The notes below the pieces were generated by a model. That model searched no databases. It was given only the letters and a program-made list of their open reading frames with translations, and was not told the origin of the DNA. 10,519 nt of DNA from Endomicrobium sp. (GTDB lineage: Bacteria > Elusimicrobiota > Endomicrobiia > Endomicrobiales > Endomicrobiaceae): the NCBI GenBank assembly GCA_031273645.1, contig JAISRM010000079.1:1-10519 (forward strand), in the 5' to 3' direction. Position numbers and translations under genes: made by a program. How positions within the stretch are numbered: position 1 is the stretch's first letter; each line of letters opens with the position of its first letter. This document shows positions 6,458 to 10,519 of this stretch, piece after piece.

Positions 6458-7108
6458 TTATGTCAATTTAAAACTGACAGGTATAATGACGGTTTGTTTT
6501 TTTTGCGGTTTTAAGACGGGACGCCACTTATTTTTTACCCGTTCCATCGTTTTCATAGCGCCGCCGCCGAGAATTTTATTGTGATTTTTGCCTGCAAGCT
6601 GCGCGCTTTCTATTTCGCCTGAGTCGGAAAAACTTACTTTAATTTCAACTATTCCCGTAATGCCGGCTTTTTGCGCGTGCTTAGGATAATAAAGCAAAGC
6701 CTGAACCGTTTGCAAAAAAAGCTGCAAAAACTCGTCGTCAGATTGAGAAGCGGACTGCCCGTAAGGCAAAGGCGAATATTGGGCGTTTTGGGCTTCATCG
6801 TCTGAGACTGTTTTTTCAGTCTCTTGCATGTCGTCTGATATTTTTTCTTTTTTTTGGGGTTTTGGCTGAATTGTTTTCTTTATTTGCGGTAAAATTCCTT
6901 CGGCGTCGCTTTCGCTGATTGAAGAAGCCTGCGAAAAATCTGCCTGCAAAAGCGCGTATTCCACAGACACGGCAAAAGGCATAACGCCGCTGACGGCTAT
7001 TGTCTTTTCTCCGACGGAAGCAATTGCAAAAAGCAGAGATATTGCAATTATGACGGAAATGCTTGCGGCATTTGAAATCGTTTCGTAATTATTCGGCCAT
7101 AGGCGCAT
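6458..7108 (-). CDS. tonB: TonB energy-transducing protein
   Basis: The 216-residue protein has a single N-terminal membrane anchor (about 13-32), a short periplasmic spacer with a Lys/Pro stretch (QIKKTIQPKPQKKEK, 75-89) and acidic/Gln-Ser segments. A C-terminal TonB domain starts at YYPKHAQKAGITGIVEIKV (140-158) and ends in WRPVLKPQ...VIIPVSFKL. It couples the inner-membrane proton gradient, via ExbBD, to the receptor. The linker is short and poorer in proline than enteric TonB. The membrane helix has no histidine where E. coli TonB has the essential His20. The start at 7108 has GAGGA seven to eight bases upstream and overlaps the exbD end by 20 bases, so the three motor genes are translationally linked. 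Confidence 0.92.
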   Translation of the reverse strand: MRLWPNNYETISNAASISVIIAISLLFAIASVGEKTIAVSGVMPFAVSVEYALLQADFSQASSISESDAEGILPQIKKTIQPKPQKKEKISDDMQETEKTVSDDEAQNAQYSPLPYGQSASQSDDEFLQLFLQTVQALLYYPKHAQKAGITGIVEIKVSFSDSGEIESAQLAGKNHNKILGGGAMKTMERVKNKWRPVLKPQKKQTVIIPVSFKLT

Positions 7109-7511
7109 TTTGCTGTTCCTCAGGGGCGGCGTTTATAAGAAATTTTCCGTAACCAAGCGTCTTTACTGCGTCCATCAAACCTAAAAAAGAATCAAAGGGA
7201 GCTTTTTGATCAACGTTAAAAACTATTGAAATATCTAAAGGCTTATCTAAAAGTATCGGGCGTATTTGCTCTTTTTCTATTGCGTTTTTATTGTGATAAA
7301 TTTGTCCGGAACTGTTTATGCTAAACATTATGCGCTCATTTTGGTCTGCTGCTGCGGCATTTTTTGCTTTGGCTAAAACGACGTCAATGCCGGGGGATGC
7401 AAAAGTAGCCGCAAGTATAAAAAAAATCAAAAGCAAAAACAGCACGTCTATTAAAGACGTAAGGTCTATAACGCTGTCAACGTCGTCGTCAAAATCAAAA
7501 TTAAATTTCAT
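7089..7511 (-). CDS. exbD: ExbD-type biopolymer transport protein
   Basis: A 140-residue protein with the typical ExbD/TolR plan: short cytoplasmic N-terminus (MKFNFDFDDD), one membrane helix (about 20-38) with the proton-path aspartate at D22 in LTSLIDVLFLLLIFF, then a periplasmic domain (roughly 42-130). It works with ExbB to turn proton flow into motion of TonB. TonB follows with a 20-base overlap and exbB precedes with an 11-base overlap, which supports ExbD rather than a TolR role. The ribosome site is weak (GCGGAAAA region), consistent with translation coupled to exbB. The C-terminal tail is Gln/Ala/Pro-rich and probably disordered. Confidence 0.93.
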   Translation of the reverse strand: MKFNFDFDDDVDSVIDLTSLIDVLFLLLIFFILAATFASPGIDVVLAKAKNAAAADQNERIMFSINSSGQIYHNKNAIEKEQIRPILLDKPLDISIVFNVDQKAPFDSFLGLMDAVKTLGYGKFLINAAPEEQQNAPMAE

Positions 7512-8163
7512 TTGCGTTTTCCGCGCTTTTCCTGCGTTTGTGATTTCGGGGTTTGTGATATTTGCTCATACAATAATGAGAATTTCCCAAAAATCTGTAT
7601 CCGTATTCAATAGTTTCTAAATTAAAAGAGCGCATGTAAATTGTAAGAACGTGATAGGCAATCAGCGCGGGTATTGCAAGGGTAAGCCCCATAACCGTAG
7701 TGTAAATCGCTTCCCAAATGCCCGCCGCAAGAACGACGCTCGTCGCCAAAGCTGCAGATGAAGACAATTTTCCAAAAACTCCCATCAAACCTAAGAGCGT
7801 TCCTAAAAGTCCAAGCAGCGGAGAAATTACCGCCACGACTTTTATCAGCGTTATGTCCCTTATGTTTTTTTTAAAATAGTGGTTAAACAAAAAAGCAGCT
7901 TCGGCTTTAATATCGTTGGAATGTTCGCCGTGCGTTTTAACGATATCATTTAAAATGGCAATGAGAGGATTTTTAATGTTTGCCTCAAGCAAAGCGTTTT
8001 TATCTTCGTCGTTTTCAATAATGACGGCGGTAATTGCGCGAAAATCGCGCCCGACTAAATATAAATAAACGATATTTTTTACGGCTAAATAAACGCACAC
8101 GACGCCTATAAATATAAGAGCTGCGCCCGCCATGCCTATTTTAGCGTATAAAGCTGTCAGCAT
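7501..8163 (-). CDS. exbB: ExbB/MotA/TolQ-family proton channel
   Basis: I set the start at 8163, giving 220 residues: AGGAAGG sits seven bases upstream and the ATG overlaps the flavodoxin stop (ATGCTGA). The in-frame ATG at 8214 would add 17 residues without a ribosome site. Three membrane segments are visible (about 8-28, 107-130, 141-173). The second has SPLLGLLGTLLGLMGVF with the conserved Thr (T122). The third has GIWEAIYTTVMGLTLAIPALIAY with the conserved Glu (E151) and Thr of the proton path. The C-terminal tail (200-215) is strongly basic. Family members form a pentamer around ExbD in the inner membrane. Position before exbD and tonB favours ExbB over TolQ. Confidence 0.93.
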   Translation of the reverse strand: MLTALYAKIGMAGAALIFIGVVCVYLAVKNIVYLYLVGRDFRAITAVIIENDEDKNALLEANIKNPLIAILNDIVKTHGEHSNDIKAEAAFLFNHYFKKNIRDITLIKVVAVISPLLGLLGTLLGLMGVFGKLSSSAALATSVVLAAGIWEAIYTTVMGLTLAIPALIAYHVLTIYMRSFNLETIEYGYRFLGNSHYCMSKYHKPRNHKRRKSAENANEI

Positions 8164-8678
8164 TGACAAACCTTCCTGAAACTCTCCTGCGCAAAAATTT
8201 TTGCATTGCTGCAATCGTTCTCGTCGGGGTGTTTTTTTGCTTCTTCTATTCTTGCGGCTCTTTCCGGAGTCATTGCTCCGTGCGCTTTTGTGGAAATCTC
8301 AAGGATTTTCGGGTCTATTTTTCCCATGCATTTAAAATGTTCGTCTAACGCTTTATTGTTTGGGTTTAATATGTTTTTTGCATTGATAAAAATACGGTTT
8401 GCATGTTCGCTGTGGGGGTATGCTCCGAGTGTAAAAAATAAAACTACGGATTTATTTTGAATTTTTGAAAGATACTGTTTTGTTTTAGGGTCCGCGCCGC
8501 CTTTGTCTGCCCAAAAGCCGGCATATATAATGTCGTAATTGTCAGGCTCAGGCGCAGTTTCAACTGGAAAAATATCAAAAGAATGCGAAATCTCTGCTCG
8601 TGAAAGCTCGGAATGTATGGATTGGGCAATCAATTTTGTGTTTCCGGTAAGCGACGAATAAACGATTAAAACATTCAT
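8157..8678 (-). CDS. Flavodoxin-domain protein linked to haem breakdown
   Basis: A 173-residue flavodoxin-fold protein. The FMN phosphate loop SSLTGNT (8-14) follows the first beta strand (MNVLIVY). GFWADKG (54-60) and FTLGAYPHSEHA (82-93) are features of the Flavodoxin_3 (PF12641) group rather than classical long or short flavodoxins. The C-terminal half has several Cys (117, 156, 171, 173) and a HPDENDC stretch, as often seen in this group. Flavodoxins of this sort are encoded next to the anaerobic haem-opening radical-SAM enzyme in Fusobacterium, where one has been linked to haem trafficking and anaerobilin reduction. Relatives also sit near bilirubin reductase. Here it follows hutW by 12 bases with GAGGAG eight bases before its ATG, that motif overlapping the hutW stop. 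Likely role: electron donor to the radical-SAM enzyme or reductase of its product. Confidence 0.85.
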   Translation of the reverse strand: MNVLIVYSSLTGNTKLIAQSIHSELSRAEISHSFDIFPVETAPEPDNYDIIYAGFWADKGGADPKTKQYLSKIQNKSVVLFFTLGAYPHSEHANRIFINAKNILNPNNKALDEHFKCMGKIDPKILEISTKAHGAMTPERAARIEEAKKHPDENDCSNAKIFAQESFRKVCQC

Positions 8679-8690
8679 TTTAACATCTCC

Positions 8691-9998
8691 TCATTTGAGT
8701 ATATTTATAATAGCCTGCGTAATATTAACGCCCCAAAATTTTCCCGCTGTCGTAAGATTTGCGTAATTATCATTTAATTTTATAAGGTTTGCTTTTGACC
8801 AGTTTTCAAGGTAAGGGGAAAGTTTTTCAGAAAAATTTTTGTCGATCGCAAAAAGTTCCGATACGTTCAAATATCCGTTTTCTATCTGCTCGGAAACCTT
8901 ATTTGCAAGAAGCCTGCCCTCAGAGGGCGCGCTAAGACTGTCGGGAGAAAAATTTCCGGCTTCAATGCTTTTAATGTATTTTTGCGCGACCGGCGCTCTG
9001 TAATAACTCCAGCCGTCGATTGAACCTCCGGCGCCGGCTCCTATGGCTATGCAGCCCGCTTTTTTCTTTACCCATGAATTATAAATGTTTCGCTCTCTGT
9101 GAGTTCTTGCATAGTGATTTAAACTGATCTGATACCACTGATTATAAATGAGCCAGTCATAAGCGGCTTTATAAAAAGCTCCCTGCATGCTAAGCTCGGG
9201 CGTTTGGGCAATACTGCCTGTCAAAATGGCTTTTTTAAGCCTGCTGTCTTCAAAAACTTTAAGGCGGTATGTGTCTAAACCGTCTATTTTAGCGCTTGCC
9301 GCCATTTTTAAATCTTCAATAAACATTTCAACGCTTTGAGCCGGCAGAGCATACATTAAATCTATTATCACGGCGGCTTTATTATATGAAGCAAGATCGG
9401 CAAGAATTTCTATTACTTTTTCTTTTTCGGACACTCTTCCGAGCGTTTTTCTTATTTTTGTGTCAAAAGTCTGCACTCCTATAGAAAAACGGCTAAACCC
9501 GCTGTTTGCAAGTTCTCTGCCGCGTTCGCCTTCAAAGTCATGAGTGCGTCCCTCAAGCGTTATTTCGCAGTCATTTGCCAAATTGAAATACTTACGACAG
9601 TTTTCAACCAAAATATTTAAATATTCTGGCTCTATTGCAGAAGGCGTTCCGCCGCCAAGATAAATAGCCTGTACCGGCGTTTTTGCAGGATATTGATATT
9701 GCGAAATCAATTCAATTTCTTTAATAAGGGCATTTATATACAATCTGCCCTCTTCTTTAGTAGCTCTTGAACCCGCAAACCCGCAAAAAGAACATTGCTG
9801 CTGGCAAAAAGGAATGTGAATGTAAACAACGCAGCCGTTTGAGGAAGTGTTTTGAAGAATTTCTTTATACTTGCTTTCAATCTCTTCTTTAGCGACCGCA
9901 GCCGGTCTTACCCCTGAACCGACAAACTTACCGTCAAACGCGTATTGCAAAGAATCCTTTGATAAATCAACTAAATACTTATCCGGCAAAGCAGTCAT
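8691..9998 (-). CDS. hutW: ChuW/HutW-type radical SAM enzyme, anaerobic haem degradation
   Basis: A 435-residue cytoplasmic enzyme of the HemN-like radical-SAM class. The iron-sulfur site is C65-x3-C69-x2-C72 in IPFCQQQCSFCGFAG. GGGTPS (115-120) is the SAM-binding strand. EGRTHDF (149-155), RFSIGVQTFDTKIRKTLGR (170-188) and GAGAGGS (320-326) match the ChuW/HutW layout. EGR replaces the usual E-x-N-P of coproporphyrinogen dehydrogenase HemN. The HemN N-terminal extension is also absent. Known ChuW opens haem with a methyl transfer from SAM, releasing iron and anaerobilin without oxygen. Neighbours HutX, ChaN, TonB system and flavodoxin support this over a HemN or HemW role. The ATG at 9998 has AAAGGA eight bases upstream and is the first gene after the operon promoter. 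Confidence 0.88.
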   Translation of the reverse strand: MTALPDKYLVDLSKDSLQYAFDGKFVGSGVRPAAVAKEEIESKYKEILQNTSSNGCVVYIHIPFCQQQCSFCGFAGSRATKEEGRLYINALIKEIELISQYQYPAKTPVQAIYLGGGTPSAIEPEYLNILVENCRKYFNLANDCEITLEGRTHDFEGERGRELANSGFSRFSIGVQTFDTKIRKTLGRVSEKEKVIEILADLASYNKAAVIIDLMYALPAQSVEMFIEDLKMAASAKIDGLDTYRLKVFEDSRLKKAILTGSIAQTPELSMQGAFYKAAYDWLIYNQWYQISLNHYARTHRERNIYNSWVKKKAGCIAIGAGAGGSIDGWSYYRAPVAQKYIKSIEAGNFSPDSLSAPSEGRLLANKVSEQIENGYLNVSELFAIDKNFSEKLSPYLENWSKANLIKLNDNYANLTTAGKFWGVNITQAIINILK

Positions 9999-10021
9999 AA
10001 TTCTTATCCTTTTAGAAAATA

Positions 10022-10034
10022 CTTAATAATTAAG
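10022..10034. promoter_or_regulatory. Perfect palindrome in the operon leader (possible operator)
   Basis: CTTAATAATTAAG is a perfect 13-base dyad (six-base arms around one A) between the predicted transcription start and the hutW ribosome site. An iron or haem repressor could bind there, but the match to a Fur box is poor and AT-rich dyads arise by chance. Confidence 0.3.
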
Positions 10035-10049
10035 AAGATTCCAACAATA

Positions 10050-10063
10050 TTAGAGTTCACTAA
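10050..10063. promoter_or_regulatory. Imperfect dyad at the predicted transcription start (possible operator)
   Basis: TTAGAGTTCACTAA has symmetric TTAG...CTAA ends with matching inner G and C (10 of 14 positions symmetric). It touches the -10 element and covers the expected +1, a classic repressor position. The regulator is not in the window. Confidence 0.3.
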
Positions 10064-10091
10064 ATTTATTAAAAAAATTTTGTTATGTCAA
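10063..10091 (-). promoter_or_regulatory. Sigma-70-type promoter of the haem operon
   Basis: On the minus strand a perfect TTGACA (10091 down to 10086) is followed after 17 bases by TAAATT (10068 down to 10063, four of six to consensus). The spacer holds a run of T. Transcription would start near 10056, giving a leader of about 58 bases before the hutW ATG. No other promoter as good is visible inside the operon, so all nine genes may depend on it. Confidence 0.65.
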
Positions 10092-10099
10092 GAACTTTT

Positions 10100-10376
10100 T
10101 TCTCAGGTGTAACTTTTCAAAAGCTGTTTGCGCAATACGGAAGTTAGAGTTATATAATTTATTGCAAATAGCTTGTTTGGCATATCTAAAAAAGAAATAA
10201 GTTATATTTTGCCGGATGTAAGCATTACAACAATAGAGCGTGTTTTGTTTAAACTTTTGATAGGTCATCTTAAAAATGCAAAATATCATAAAACAAACAG
10301 TTAAAAGAAACTGCAATTTAAACGTCAATAAACCTCTTTCCAACCCAAAATATAAAAAAAATGATAAAATAAGAAA
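10100..10376. other. Spacer between operon promoter and insertion sequence
   Basis: No intact gene. It contains a possible plus-strand remnant (10158-10304, listed separately) and, between 10305 and 10376, probably the left end of the insertion sequence. Its terminal repeat cannot be fixed because the other end is outside the window. Confidence 0.4.
10158..10304 (+). pseudogene. Possible remnant of a winged-helix C-terminus
   Basis: An open plus-strand stretch with no start codon reads SKKEISYILPDVSITT, then IERVLFKLL, then IGHLKNAKYHKTNS and a TAA stop. The pattern (EI..LPDVS.TTIERVL.KLL ... IG..KNAKY) resembles the winged-helix tail of Fic-family or similar regulatory proteins. The wing between KLL and IG looks shortened by a deletion. 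In-frame stops lie just upstream, so only a scrap survives. The resemblance is from memory of family patterns and may be chance. Confidence 0.3.
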
Positions 10377-10519
10377 ATGAAAAAAACAGAAATAGTATTA
10401 AAATTAAAGGGAAAAGATTTTAGAAGGCTTGTGGGAGTGAAGAAAGAGACGTATAAAGAGATGTTAAAAATAGTAAAGAGAGGGTATAGAAAAAAAAGGA
10501 AACGGGGCGGACGAAAGAG
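10377..10519 (+). CDS. IS5-type transposase, N-terminal fragment (runs off window)
   Basis: The first 47 codons are present; the gene continues past the window edge. The protein opens with KGKDFRRLVGVKKETYKEM (12-29), followed by a Lys/Arg-rich helix ending KRGGRK (42-47). This is the N-terminal DNA-binding (HTH_Tnp_4) segment of IS5-type DDE transposases, in which F+RLTGVKKETFEKM...KRGGR is highly conserved. No Shine-Dalgarno motif is seen, only an A-rich leader. The element points away from the haem operon, with its 5' end about 285 bases upstream of the operon's -35, so it marks the right border of the region. Whether the element is intact cannot be judged here. Confidence 0.8.
   Translation, partial: MKKTEIVLKLKGKDFRRLVGVKKETYKEMLKIVKRGYRKKRKRGGRK

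Noticed and set aside
8161..8214. Longer exbB start at 8214
   Set aside because: It would lie well inside the flavodoxin gene without a ribosome site. The ATG at 8163 has AGGAAGG at good spacing and a family-like N-terminus.
10083..10343. 86-codon minus-strand open frame upstream of hutW
   Set aside because: Its composition is biased to Phe, Cys, Lys and Asn as in translated AT-rich spacer. It has no ribosome site, its end overlaps the -35 of the operon promoter, and no family is recognised.

Overview
This window appears to come from a Gram-negative, probably anaerobic bacterium. It encodes an outer-membrane TonB-dependent receptor with its own ExbB-ExbD-TonB motor, and an oxygen-independent radical-SAM enzyme of the ChuW/HutW haem-breakdown type. 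Base composition is moderately AT-rich, and the coding DNA is denser in G+C than the spacers. I cannot fix the lineage. An Elusimicrobiota-like gut or host-associated anaerobe would fit, but that is a low-confidence guess from general style.

Layout. Bases 31-117 hold a tRNA-Ser(GGA), followed at once by a strong terminator. Bases 183-419 have no gene but contain a nested inverted repeat (189-275). Bases 420-967 (minus strand) hold a decayed secreted staphylococcal-nuclease-like gene with two frameshifts and a stop. Bases 968-1373 are non-coding and contain two hairpin terminators on the minus strand.

Bases 9998 down to 1374 form one compact minus-strand operon of nine genes: hutW-like radical SAM, flavodoxin, exbB, exbD, tonB, ChaN-like haem-binding protein, fused ABC transporter (YddA/SbmA/Rv1819c type), TonB-dependent receptor and hutX. 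Seven of the eight junctions overlap or are separated by fewer than 20 bases. Only hutX is set off, by an 85-base spacer carrying a strong GC-rich hairpin. A good sigma-70-type promoter (TTGACA, 17 bases, TAAATT) lies upstream of hutW, with two dyads that could be operators.

Bases 10100-10376 contain no intact gene, only a possible scrap of a winged-helix tail on the plus strand. From 10377 to the window edge is the 5' end of an IS5-type transposase.

How the genes would work together (inference from families and context): the receptor brings haem, or a related tetrapyrrole, across the outer membrane using force from ExbBD-TonB. The fused ABC protein, translationally coupled to a ChaN-like protein that lacks an export signal, handles the inner-membrane or cytoplasmic step. 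HutX carries haem in the cytoplasm. The radical-SAM enzyme opens the ring without oxygen, with the flavodoxin as a likely electron donor or product reductase. No HmuTUV-type binding protein and importer is present, which makes the fused ABC protein the most interesting component.
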